A stretch of 64,000 bases of DNA from Ascaphus truei. Taxonomy: Eukaryota; Chordata; Amphibia; Anura; Ascaphidae. Of the stretch, positions 46,323 to 57,889 are shown piece after piece. The stretch covers positions 1 to 64,000 of the forward strand of contig WSYH01002502.1 in assembly GCA_036426205.1 (NCBI GenBank). The letters run 5' to 3'. Position 1 is the first letter of the stretch, and the number at the start of each line of letters is the position of its first letter. Both the position numbers and the translations under genes were made by a program. Under the pieces are notes generated by a model. It had not been told where the DNA came from, searched no databases, and worked only from the letters and a program-made list of their open reading frames with translations.

Positions 46323-46880
46323 TTATTCTAAGCCGGTTCTGGTGCCGGTGCTGGCACTGTTGCTGGCATATTGCTGGATTAGGATTGTCAAATTGTATAT
46401 ATGGATTAAACCCGACTTTTTCCTTTTGCAGTTGCCATGAACAAACATACTGTAAAAATCTGGGAACACACACAAATACCCTCCTCTATCTCTGGGTGCA
46501 GGGTCGATGCGAAAAAAACACTGATCGTTACTTAAGGTTTGTCTTATCGAACGCTTCCACCCACGAACGTCAGGTGAAAAATTGTAAAAATTATAGTTCG
46601 AAATGAAATATTCATATATTTCTGCTACCGTCGCCATGTTATCTGCTGCAACATTAATTGCAGAACATATTAAAAATGCATAACTACAGTCAGGTTTTTT
46701 ATACATGTACGGTGTACACATGGTGTCCAGTCCATTCCAGTCAGCAATTGTGCAAGGATACTGTAGGAACGGAGAAAAAAGTACAGAGCATTGAGTTTTA
46801 TACGTTTTTATTATGCAACGCCTAAATTTGATAACGTTTTCAGTGTCTTCAAGGACCAAGGTCGATTCACAATGGACCAC
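46323..46880 (-). pseudogene. Forkhead (FOX) domain frame 2, inside TBF transposon
   Basis: A 185-codon uninterrupted minus-strand frame, opening with GTG rather than ATG and preceded by CCACAG, so a spliced upstream exon is possible. Residues about 61-155 form a nearly complete forkhead domain: KKPDCSYAFLICSAI (strand 1/helix 1), MATVAEIYEYFIS (helix 2), GWKRSIRQTLSNDQCFFRI (helix 3), GGYLCVFPDFYSMF (wing 1) and GNCKRKK (basic end). Most fold-defining residues are kept, but the usual NSIRHNLS recognition sequence is altered (KRSIRQTLS). It starts about 260 bases inside the element's right end, in the same place as the remnant in the 34197-35607 copy. This is strong evidence that the gene belongs to the transposon. 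Confidence 0.75.
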
Positions 46881-47137
46881 TGTGGAAGACTTTGTTTTTG
46901 TCTATTTTTTAAACACCTACAAATTGACACATTAGCACAGTACTGTACACATTACAATTAATTAATTTCTGCCACCTGGTGGATACGCGAAGAATAGCAC
47001 CCAAAGAAATCCGAAACCATTAAATTAAAACAGATCAATCGCGGTAAACACAGGGGTGTCTGGCTTGCCTGGCGGCATGAATGCAGTGTGAATACCGCGT
47101 GGAGTACAGAAGCGCACATGAAAATGGCTCCGAATAG

Positions 47138-48393
47138 TACAGCACATACATGTTCACAGAGTTGAATTAAGATAGAGAAAGAAGGCAATGGGGGTAAAAT
47201 ACAGGGAAACCGAGAGCTCTTAATCATTTAGCCATAGCAAATTCAAGCACACATAAGAGGAGACGCTAAATTAATAGCGCTTTCTAAATAGAGCCTCAAA
47301 AAACTGTTATCAGTGAAGTGTTACTTTTCATTTATCGAGTTTGATCGCAGCATATTGAGCCTCGATAAGGGAATAGGAGCTAAGACATAGGAGCCTATTC
47401 TATAAGTTTCGATGACCAACTTATCGAGGCTTTTGAGCCATTCTCGCAACATAGCTATTCAGAAAGTCTCGATAAATTGGTTAAATTGTGCGGCAAAAGC
47501 ATTTTATCTTGATTTCTGGCTAATGGCCAAACATGCCGTGCAGTAGCTGACGAGAAGGCCTAAAACGCAATTTTTATCAAACTGTGCAATTCTGTAGTCT
47601 TGATTATCTTATTGGGGCTCTGGAATTGCGATTTTATGCTACAGTACATTTTTCTCGCCAACTTTGAGAAGGTTTGCGAGAGAGGTACATAGAAAAAAAA
47701 ATGTTTTTCCTGCAATGGATTTATGCCAGGGGTCTCCGGAGCTGATACACATCCATACCACATACACACACACATACCAGAGGCATAAATCCAACGCAGG
47801 AAATATGCATTTATAGGCAGCTTCATTACCATAGTGGCTAACCGTTAAGGCAATGAAGGGGTTAACTACCAGTGCCCAGGGTAGCAGGGGTGGGTGAAAG
47901 TGGTATTTGGTCCATGGTGGGTGTATAAGTCTTGCATGGGGGTTGTGGGAGGAGTTAACCCTTTCCTTGCCTTAGCGGTTAATGCAGCTAAGGTAATGAA
48001 GGGGTTAACCCTCCCTCTACCCACCATACTCACAAATACCACCTTCAACCATCCCTGCTACCCACAATAAACATAAAAACACAACACAAACACAATACTA
48101 AACAATACACCCTTCCATTGCCAGTGTGGTTACCTATGCCCTCAATGGGAGCAAAGATAGCCCCCAATGGCAAGGAATGGCCACCCCCTTTTCCTCAAAC
48201 AACGAATACATTAGAGTACATTAATGTTCAAAATTACTATTATCCAGAACTGGATAATAGTGCATATGTCCATTCAAAATAAAACAATATACATTCAATA
48301 TATCCAACAATAATGGCCCCAGGGTGGGTGGTTAGGCCTCCCGGGTAGGTAGCGGAAAGGAGGGTGTACCACTTAATTAATATAGCAGTTGTC
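47138..48393. other. Hairpin-repeat remnants
   Basis: 47270-47480 contains TTATCGAGGC/CAGAAAGTCTCGATAA-type sequence like the ends at 49551. Hairpins with arms TTAACCCCTTC...CTAAGG lie at 47818-47866 and 47955-48010. This is a decayed relative of the GGGCCTCAT-ended elements. No gene. Confidence 0.5.
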
Positions 48394-51300
48394 ACGGAAG
48401 ACCAGGCCACTTACACCTTTTTACCAGGATCATGCATTGAGCAAAATGAGTTAAGGAAATAAATGATAAATTTATTCACAGGAAAAGGCAAACACACAAT
48501 TTTACACAAACTACAGCAAAAGAAACATTTACTTGGAAATTTAGGTTGAAAAACTATACTTTCCTATGTGTAAGGGCTTATCAATCTAAAGCTTACCCTA
48601 AAAAGTCTCGGAACTGAAATCAACCTGCAGTTCCAAACGCCACAGCTACCTTCTCTCTCCATAGGGCTGGAATTTACTTGGTGCTTAGATTCTTGGAAAA
48701 TTTTGAGAGACCTTGGAGAACAATGGAAAAAAACCTCTATCAAATGGACGCAATAGGTTATAATACCTCTGACTTTCATTCAAAATTACTATAGCCCAAT
48801 CCAAAGCGTGAAAAATGTATCTGCCTCCAATCAGAGACAAGCTGGTAGACACAGCAGGGTTACCTGGAAATCTGAATTAACCAATGGGCATGGGCAATTT
48901 GGCACCTCTGGCCTGTTTCCCTCAATGCCCCCCGCAGTGACAGGCTCCTGCCAGTCTGGTGGGATCAATGGAAATGCAAAGGGTGTCCATTGATCTCAGG
49001 ACGTGGATACTTGTCTTTCCCTTCTGTCCAAATGGTCTTGACACCTCAGACACATCCTCTGTGGCATTCATCTCCACCATATGAGTAGACACAGTAGCAC
49101 CCAAGTTCGTAGCCCACTGGCTCACTCAGGACACTGGCACTGAACGTCCCAGCTCATCACTGTGCACAAAATTTTAAAAATACACTTTAAAACACACTGT
49201 TCCATAAAATATACACTTTAAAAGTATCCTAAGTCAATTGGTTATGGGAAATAGAATAAGAAGCTGCACATTATTTCTTACTAGCCATATTCCCCACAAA
49301 CTATACAATAAACTTAGGACTGGACTTTTAAAAGTCCCCTCACAACCTTGTAAATTGGAGTAACCCTCTATACCGGTTCTGGGTGACCTGGGCATTAACT
49401 GCGTATCCCCATTAACCTAGGGACCCCTTGACGGTTTCAGGGATACCTTACATCCCTATGCCCCATTTACCTTTCTGGGCTGTTCTGAAGCAGGGACCAC
49501 TAGTGGTGAGTCGCACAAGCATTTTCAAAGAGAGATATTACCAAGACAATGGGCCTCATTCAGAAAGCATTCATAAGCCACTTATCAAGCACTTATCACC
49601 CAAAATGCCTACTGCTATTCAGTAAGCAGTGATAAGTGGGTGATAAAAGACAGAGGGCCTTATTCAGAAAGCCTCGATAAGGCCCTTATCAAGCACTTAT
49701 CGACCAAAATGGCTACTGGTATTCAGATAGCCTCGATAAGTGCTCGATAACGGCCTGTATCGACGCAAAATTTTATCTCCGTCCGAAATTCGCTGACTGA
49801 GCAGCGATCAGGCCCTTATCGACCATTTTCGGAGGGTTGATAAACTCCCGCTATTCAGAGACCCGCGAGTCGGGTGTCGCGGCCCATCGCAGGCCTAAAA
49901 AACGATTTTCTCCCCAAATCCAATTCCCCACAAAATTGTTGGACAATTGGTGGGGAGATGGCCTCGATGAGCTGCGATGGGTCGGGACTTAGAAAAAATC
50001 AGGCCCCTTTCCTGCCTCGGATTGATGCCGGGGGTCTCCGGAGCTGATATCCATTAATAGCAGCTCCGGACCCCCCCGGCATGCATCCGAGGCAGGAAAC
50101 ATGCATGTACAGCAACTTCATTACCTTAGCGGCTAACCGCTAAGGCAATGAAGGGGTTAAACACCCGTGCCAGGCTTACTGTAATAAACATACAGTACAA
50201 TAAAATACAGTGGCTAGCAGGGGTGAGTGAAGGGGGAATTTGGCCCTTAGTGGCTGTTTAGGCATTGCGGGTTGGTTGCGGGGGGAGTTAACCCCTTCAT
50301 TACCTTAGCGGTTAATACCGCTAAGGTAATAAAGGGGTTAACCCAACCGCTACCCCCCAGCAAGGTCTAAACACCCATCCTTAGGGCTAATACCCCCTTC
50401 ACTCACCCGGGAGGCCTAAGCACCCACCCCAGAATGACTATACCCACCCTATACCCATTGAGTAGTATAGTGGTACATCATACCCATATAATAATAATAT
50501 GGGCATGATAAGCCTCTATAGCACTCAATGGGCACCCTAATAAAAATACAGTAATACACAAGACACACAGTAATAAAACCTAACTATACTCCCAAAAAAC
50601 AAACTTCACTAAATAAAATCAGTAGCCAGCTCATCCAATCAATAGAATCAATTACTATATCAACAATGAATTAATTAAACCATTACCCAATCAAACCAAT
50701 TAATCCCTAAAGCAACTCAAAATGAATAGTAACACTAACCAATGTAAACAATGAATTAATCCTACATTAATTAATGTAACCATTAAAAGACAAATAAATA
50801 CATTAAAACAATCTCTGAAGTATCCATAAAACACATTAGCTTACATAATATAACTTTAAGTACAAGCGAACACCAATCGCAAACCTTTTCTTACATTAAC
50901 CATAAACAAACAATCACATCCAAATCAATAACTGCAATAACAAGCGAGAAATGCCCCCCAAATATTGGCATAATAATGTATTAATATGTACACTAAAGAG
51001 GTACCGATTAATATATTATCAGTCAATGTGGCTCCCCCAAAAAATAAAAATACACATCCAAAGAATAAACCTGTAAAAAGAGACATTTACAAACATTGAA
51101 TATCTTACTTACCATTAGAAGCGGTGGCCCTCCGACTCCCAGGGTAACAGGAAGCTCACGTACCTTGAAGGCCTCCAACAGCATCCGATGCCATCCGCCA
51201 TCAGGATCCGGCTCAGGAACCCCAATCTTCTTTTTTCTTTCTTTACTCACCGTCTTCTATCTTCATCTGTAACCATTTCTTGTTGTTCTTTATCTTCTTT

Positions 51301-52431
51301 CTTCATCTGTCAATCCATAAAACCCCATGTTAAATCCCAGCCGATGCTGTCTCGTCGGCTTCTTGGGCTCAAATGAGGCGTCACGGCCTTAAATATGGCT
51401 TGTGTTGTCACATTTAGCCTCACAATGGTTAACAGCCACCTGATTGGCTGTTAAAACCATGTGCAGACTTAAATATTTTTTTTTTTGTCGTGACGTCACT
51501 TAAAGGGAATGATGCCAGCCAATCAGAATGGCTGTGCTTCATTTACCTTTAACATGACGTCGGTAAATCCAATAGGAAAAAACCTGGCGCTTACCTTAAG
51601 CTTAATATATGAGGTGTGCTTACAATGTGGCAGTAAGTTAGACCACGGCTCTATGACAGATGCTTTGAGCCAGCATGGAGTTCCCCTCTGCTGCAACCCC
51701 AGGGAAGGGTTAATCCGGAACCCTTTTAAAGATATAGAGACATACAAGCAATGGGGGAGCGTGGGATTAGAAAAACATTTGACAATAAAAAACAATAAAA
51801 TACAATAAAATTAATGTGGTTACAACAATATTGCTGGGGGTTGGTGAAAATATTAAATACACTTACACGGCCATGTGCAAGCGGACACGGTAATGTGGTT
51901 TCTTTAAGCAATTCCAGTCACTCCCAACAACAGGTAATGGTGGTTTAGAGGGTTTTGAAATAAATATATAAATATATCTGTACTCACACGGCCATGTGTG
52001 AGTCCTTGCAGGAAATTGGTAACTTTGGGGTTAAATTAACCCATCTGCATCTCCCCCCAGTGTAGACTCTTCTTTGTTTGCAACCAACGTGGGATTCTAA
52101 CTCCAGTCTTGGGCATCAGATGGGGACTCTCCCCAGTGGTGGTAGTAGGGGGGGGAGTAGGTAGAGAAAGTGAGGCACGTTGTCAGTGGGGTTTAAAACA
52201 CATTTATTAGTTTTAAAAGCAATTGGTACAACAAGACTCACATACATACATAGTGGTTGGACCCCTGGCCTCCTCGTGCAGTCCAGGATACAGTTTAAGC
52301 AGCCGTTATTGCCAATCACGCGTCCGTGATGCAGGAGGAAAAAAAACAAAACTTTTTCTCCTTATCTGCAATGGCTGCCTGGTTGATCCGGCTACGGGAG
52401 CCACGTTGGGCCAAATTCAGCAGGAACTTTA

Positions 52432-52471
52432 GAGCTACGCGTTTCGTCGAATCATCGACTTCCTCAGGCTG
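52432..52471 (-). ncRNA. Hammerhead-like motif, left of palindrome centre
   Basis: Mirror copy of 52476-52515. Core and stem II are identical, but stem I has only AGC:GCT. Confidence 0.5.
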
Positions 52472-52475
52472 CATT

Positions 52476-52515
52476 GAGCCTGAGGAAGTCGATGATTCGA
52501 CGAAACGCGTAGCTC
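52476..52515 (+). ncRNA. Hammerhead-like motif, right of palindrome centre
   Basis: GAGC (stem I), CTGAGGA, GTCGA-TGAT-TCGAC (perfect 5-bp stem II), GAAACGCGTA, then GCTC, which pairs with GAGC. All hammerhead elements are present. The downstream DNA (to about 52900) looks like a PLE terminal repeat. Confidence 0.6.
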
Positions 52516-53205
52516 TAAAGTTCCTGCTGAATTTGGCCCAACGTGGCTCCCGTAGCCGGATCAACCAGGCAGCCATTGCAGATAAGGAGAAAAAGTTTTG
52601 TTTTTTTTCCTCCTGCATCACGGACGCGTGATTGGCAATAACGGCTGCTTAAACTGTATCCTGGACTGCACGAGGAGGCCAGGGGTCCAACCACTATGTA
52701 TGTATGTGAGTCTTGTTGTACCAATTGCTTTTAAAACTAATAAATGTGTTTTAAACCCCACTGACAACGTGCCTCACTTTCTCTACCTACTCCCCCCCCT
52801 ACTACCACCACTGGGGAGAGTCCCCATCTGATGCCCAAGACTGGAGTTAGAATCCCACGTTGGTTGCAAACAAAGAAGAGTCTACACTGGGGGGAGATGC
52901 AGATGGGTTAATTTAACCCCAAAGTTACCAATTTCCTGCAAGGACTCACACATGGCCGTGTGAGTACAGATATATTTATATATTTATTTCAAAACCCTCT
53001 AAACCACCATTACCTGTTGTTGGGAGTGACTGGAATTGCTTAAAGAAACCACATTACCGTGTCCGCTTGCACATGGCCGTGTAAGTGTATTTAATATTTT
53101 CACCAACCCCCAGCAATATTGTTGTAACCACATTAATTTTATTGTATTTTATTGTTTTTTATTGTCAAATGTTTTTCTAATCCCACGCTCCCCCATTGCT
53201 TGTAT

Positions 53206-53326
53206 GTCGGTAAATCCAAGATGGCCGCTGTGTCACAAGGTATTTCAGCCAATCAGATCGTGGGAACCAATTCCACAGGCTGAAATACCTTGTGACACAG
53301 CGGCCATCTTGGATTTACCGACGTCA
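53206..53326. repeat. Small palindromic MITE in the right arm only
   Basis: The arms of about 47 bases begin CGGTAAATCCAAGATGGCC and enclose GCTGTGTCACAAGGTATTTC. Its absence from the left arm shows the arms have diverged since they formed, or that the left lost it. Confidence 0.75.
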
Positions 53327-55655
53327 TGTTAAAGGTAAATGAAGCACAGCCAGGCAAAAAAAAAAAATTAAGTCTGCACCTGGTTTTAACAGCCAATCAG
53401 GTAGATGTTAACCATTGTGAGGCTAAATGTGACGTCACAAGCCATATTTAAGGCCGCGACGCCTCATTTGAGCCCAAGAAGCCGACGAGACAGCATCGGC
53501 TGGGATTTAACATGGGGTTTTATGGATTGACAGATGAAGAAAGAAGATAAAGAACAACAAGAAATGGTTACAGATGAAGATAGAAGACGGTGAGTAAAGA
53601 AAGAAAAAAGAAGATTGGGGTTCCTGAGCCGGATCCTGATGGCGGATGGCATCGGATGCTGTTGGAGGCCTTCAAGGTACGTGAGCTTCCTGTTACCCCG
53701 GGAGTCGGAGGGCCACCGCTTCTAATGGGAAGTAAGATATTCAATGTTTGTAAATGTCTCTTTTTAAAGGTGTATTCTTTGGATGTGTTTTTTTATTTTT
53801 TGGGGGAGCCACATTGACTGATAATATATTAATCGGTACCTCTTTAGGGTACAGATTAATACATTATTATGCCAATATTTGGGGGGCATTTCTCGCTTGT
53901 TATTGCAGCTATTGATTTGGATGTGATTGTTTGTTTATGGTTAATGTAAGAAAAGGTTTGCGATTGGTGTTCGCTTGTACTTAATGTTATATTATGTTAG
54001 CTAATGTGTTTTGTGGATACTTCAGAGATAGTTTTAATGTATTTATTTGTCTTTTAATGGTTACATTAATTAATGTAGGATTAATTCATTGTTTACATTG
54101 GTTAGTGTTACTATTCATTCTGAGTTGCTTTATGGATTAATTGGTTTGATTGGGTAATGGTTTAATTAATTCATTGTTGATGTTGTAATTGCTTCTATTG
54201 ATTGGATTAGCTGGCTACTGATTTTATTTAGTGAAGTGTGCTTATTGGGAGTATAGTTAGGTTTTATTACTGTGTGTCTTGTGTATTACTGTATTTTTTA
54301 TTAGGGTGCCCATTGAGTGCTATAGAGGCTTATCATGCCCATATTATTATTATTATATGGGTATGATGTACCACTATACTACTCAATGGGTACAGGGTGG
54401 GTATAGTCATTCTGGGGTGGGTGCTTAGGCCTCCCGGGTCAGGGTGGGTTAACACCTTAATAACTATAGCGGTTAGGAACCGCTAAGGTGATTAAGGGGT
54501 TAGGGACCATTAGAATGTATTTATTTTCTATATATGCTTTCTGGCAACGGAGGACAGAGGGACGTGCTGTTGTGGTAAGTATAACTGTATTTATTTATTT
54601 TATTTATGTATGCTAATGCAGTGTTTAATAATGGGCAAATAATCTATTATCCATATCTGGATAATAGTTATTTTGCCCATTACTGTACTGTATGGATTTG
54701 GGCGGAGGTGGGGGGCGTGTATTGATCTGTTTTAAATTATTTATTTAAATGTCCATTCCTTTAATAGTGTAGAGGTGCAGGGGGTCTCCGGAGCTGACCA
54801 CGTTGTTTTTTTATGTCCGGGGACCCCGCGTTCCCGAGATACAGGCCCCATTATGGGGTGCCGGATCCCTCTGCATTGAAATGTCCCGCGTCACGTGACC
54901 GGGACATTTCCTTGCATAGGAGATACCGGCACCCCATAAAGAGGCCTGTATCTCGGGAAGCAGGGCGTCCCCAGACATAAAACCATTCAGCTCCGGAGAC
55001 CCCCTGCACCTCTACACTATTAAAGGAATGGATATTTAAATAAATAAATTTCGGGTGACATTTCAGCTGGGAGAGGTGGCTCTCTCAGAGCCGCTCTCTC
55101 TGCAGCAGAAATGAATCGCTGTTTTTTGCATTTTCAGAGGCTTGAGGCTCTCGCTGGCAACAACTCGCCAGTTGTGGGCATTTTGCTATCACTGGTATTC
55201 GAGCCTTTCTGAATACCGTGATAGCAACGCCCAAAAAAAACCCATTTTACATTCCTTGGCGATTTTTTTTATGAACCTTCTCTGAATGAGGCCCAATGTG
55301 TCTACATGCAGCCACCATCCGACCTGATTCTGGGTACATTATTAGGGGAACCAGCAACTCTGGGCCCTGAGTAGATAGACACAATCTGACAACACTTTCT
55401 CCGCAACCACCTCCCCCCCCCTTCCCCCCCCCCCCCAAACTCATACCACAGCAATCCCTGCTTGCTGGCATCCCATGAAAGGTAAAAGCACAAAAATGCT
55501 TTATTGTCACATAATTACAAGTAATGCTTTTTCAACAGTTGTGTCCAAGAGCTGACTCTCCTGAACCCCAAAACATGGATCAGAGGTAACCAAACAGGCT
55601 TAACCTTTATTAGTGAGCCTGGCTACCTCTTCACCATCACAGCAGTTACTAACGC

Positions 55656-56293
55656 TAACGTGATTAGGGGGCTAGGGGAATTAGATTGTATTTTTTATTA
55701 TTGTGTTCCTGCCAATGGAGGACATGGATGCAGAGCACGGTGATAAGGTCGCCCTTCATCCTGACAGGGGTAAGTAGAAGTTTTAGTTACTTTATGCTGC
55801 TGTAAAATGTTTTATTTTGAATGGGCAAATGCACTATTATCCAAATCTGGATAATAGTAATTTTGACCATTACTGTACTGTATGCATTGGGGGTAGAGGA
55901 GGTGGGTATTAGGGTTTTTGTGTGTTTTATGTTTCTTGGAGGTAAAGGGATTGGGTAAAGGGGGTAGTTGCACCAGGGGTGGGTTGTTAGGCGTACCGGG
56001 TGGGTAGCGGGAGGGGTTACCCCATCATTACCATAGTAGACCCCATAGCACTAAAACAGCTTGTTATAGTACTATAACAATTTGGCTAGAACATGTAGTG
56101 CTGTAAGCCAAAAAATGCCCCAAATTGCATTTTATGCCAGAAACTGCTATTCACTAATCTCCAATATGCATATAGTTCTATAAAAACTTGCAATCTTTTC
56201 TTGCCAACTAAAGGGTAGCACTAAAGGAATTGCTTGCAATATGCAATAATACCAGGGCCATGCGCTTCCACAGGGAGACAGATCAGAGATTAG
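55656..56293. other. Unassigned stretch with hairpin-module remnants
   Basis: 55780-55990 resembles 54560-54720 (CTGGATAATAGTAATTTTG... region). No gene. Confidence 0.4.
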
Positions 56294-57060
56294 GGGCCTC
56301 ATGCAGTAAGCGGCGCAAAGTAACTTTTCGCCCGTTTTGCGCCAAAAATGCATACCACGATTTAATAAGCCCCGAAAACTTGGCAAAAAGCAAAAAAAAT
56401 GCCAAGTTTTTTGGCGGTTTTTTTTCCGTCAGAGGCGCGGTGAAAAGGCACTATGCACCGCAACTAGCCATGTTTTCAAACCCGCTCAATTCTAGTAGCG
56501 CCGAGTAGGTTTGCACTGCTACTCGCCGCTCTAGAATTGAGATTTTCACACAAATCCGTCTCACCCAAAAAAGTTGGCAAGTTGCTGGGGAGAGGCGGCG
56601 GATGAGTGGCGGAACGGCACTTAGAAAAAATCAGACCTTTTTCCTGCCTGCGATTGATGCCGGGGGTCTCCGGAGCTGATACCATTAATACCAGCACCGG
56701 AGGCCACCGGCATGCATCCGAGGCAGGAAAAATGTATTTAAAGCCCACTTCACTACCTTAGCGGCTAACCGCTAAGGCAACGAAAGGGTTAACCAGCCGT
56801 GCCAGGTTTATTGTGGGTAGCGGGGGTGGGTGAAGGGGGTATTTGGCCCTTGGTGGCTGTTTAGGGCTTGCGGGTGGAATTAACCCCTTCATTACCTTAG
56901 CGGTTAATACCGCTATGGTAATTAAGGGGTTAAGCCCTCCCGATACCCACCCACAAGCCCTAAACACCCACCGTTGGGGCTAATACCCACTTCGCCCACC
57001 CCCGCTACCCACAATAAAAAAAATACACACACAACAGCCCCACAATAAATAAATAAATAA
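56294..57060 (+). mobile_element. GGGCCTCATGCAGTAAGC-ended element, left part
   Basis: The end sequence at 56294 matches 36514. It is followed by the CGAAAA/GCCAAAAATGC subterminal region and hairpins at 56750-56795 and 56883-56938 (arms TTAACCCCTTCATTACC). It runs into a TA microsatellite (57063-57111) and no right end was found. Confidence 0.6.
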
Positions 57061-57112
<52 letters not shown>

Positions 57113-57339
57113 GGGAAGGGGAAAACATCGGTGCAAAACTGCTAACTAAACCATAAAATTGAGCATAAATGAACTGACGATATATTGGGAATTGCTGGTT
57201 GCTCTGAAATGTAATGAAGAGAAAACAAATTATAGTGAAGTACGTTTTAGTAAAAGTATATGCGCAAAGATAGATCGCTACTTACAAATTAGCAGATGTA
57301 AACAAACATATAGGATATAATAATCCTCTCCGTCCTGCT

Positions 57340-57755
57340 GCCTGGAGTCACGATTTGTTTGTCCTCCACGTGGAACACTGAAATCCTCCTTAGTGGATCT
57401 CCTCCAGCTGCAGCTATCCTCCTGAGCTTCCTGGTTGTTCCTCCGATCTCGCGAGACTAGCCCGCTGACGTCACTCAACCGGAATAACGGCCGCAACTCG
57501 AGTATACTGTCCAGGGGTGCTCTGATATTCGGGAGATTCTGCTTGATGTAGATACTGGATAGGGGATGCTAAGATTTGTCTTAGAGCCTCCACCCTACGC
57601 GTTTCGTCGAGTTGCGGCCGTTATTCCGGTTGAGTGACATCAACGGGCTAGTATCGCGAGATCAGAGGAACAACCAGGAAGCTCAGGAGGATAGCTCAGG
57701 AGGATAGCTGCAGCCGGAGGAGATCCACTACGGAGGATTTCAGTGTTCCACGTGT
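57340..57755. repeat. Inverted pair of PLE terminal-repeat fragments
   Basis: 57340-57495 and 57607-57755 are reverse complements (CACGTGGAACACTGAAATCC... and AACGGCCGCAACTCG). The spacer carries CTACGCGTTTCGTCGAG (57594-57610), the inverse of the PLE GAAACGCGTAG half-motif. Confidence 0.75.
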
Positions 57756-57888
57756 ACTAATGTAATAAACAGATGTTAGTAGAGAAATATCAAAACTCCA
57801 CATAATTGGGGTCAATAAATCTCCACTGGATAGTACATATAAAGAGATTTGATATTTCTCTACTAACATCTGTTTATTACATTAGTAC
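57754..57888. repeat. Palindromic mini-element with perfect 41-bp arms
   Basis: The arm 57754-57794 starts GTACTAATGTAATAAACAG, and 57848-57888 is its exact complement. A 53-base loop lies between. It sits at the edge of the PLE repeat pair. Confidence 0.85.
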
Positions 57889-57889
57889 A

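Larger units (their letters stand above)
42649..47137. mobile_element. Tc1-like element 'TBF', large copy with BEN-like and forkhead genes
   Basis: The left end (GATCCAGCAGCCGCTATTCG, then TATACCTCGGAATACCCATG) is the same end as 59957 and, inverted, 35607. The right side (46900-47137) is the inverse of 34225-34470 and stops before the last bases of the TIR. Inside are the BEN-like exon (+) at 43934-44320, minisatellite units, and the forkhead frame (-) at 46323-46880; the two genes converge. No transposase exon was recognised. A C/T-rich stretch (about 43070-43640) looks like a separate insertion or expanded repeat. Confidence 0.65.
50404..54440. repeat. ~4-kb palindrome centred near 52473
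   Basis: Left arm 50404-52471 and right arm 52476-54440 are reverse complements for almost their full length. For example, 51188-51376 mirrors 53464-53652, and 52223-52432 mirrors 52515-52724. The arms differ at one place: the left has a unique insert at about 51570-51745, and the right has a small palindromic MITE at 53206-53326 (CGGTAAATCCAAGATGGCC and inverse). The loop at the centre is only about six bases. Confidence 0.9.
49551..55294. mobile_element. 5.7-kb foldback element, GGGCCTCATTCAGAAAG ends, AAT duplication
   Basis: Left GGGCCTCATTCAGAAAG and right, inverted, GGGCCTCATTCAGAGAA are flanked by AAT on both sides (49548-49550 and 55295-55297). No coding sequence is convincing; the open frames occur in mirror pairs on opposite strands. 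The interior holds hairpins (50120-50160, 50288-50342, 54450-54500), a palindrome of about 4 kb (50404-54440) and a module at 54775-55020 like 38285-38545. By end sequence and 3-bp duplication it is related to the element at 36514-38800. Confidence 0.7.
48394..55655 (+). repeat. Repeat R, copy 3, split by the 5.7-kb foldback element
   Basis: It starts TGTCACGGAAGACCAGG. The 3' part resumes at 55298 (GTGTCTACATGCAGCC) and ends GAGCCTGGCTACCTC...CATCACA. Removing 49551-55294 and one AAT restores colinearity with copies 1 and 2. Confidence 0.65.

Noticed and set aside
52223..52432. Host gene exons flanking the PLE-like region
   Set aside because: No splice-consistent frame or known domain; frames such as the MMQEEKKQNFF type are mirror copies around the palindrome centre.
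50404..54440. Mirror-image open frames in the palindrome as genes
   Set aside because: Each occurs in an identical copy on the opposite strand because of the inverted repeat. None has a domain.
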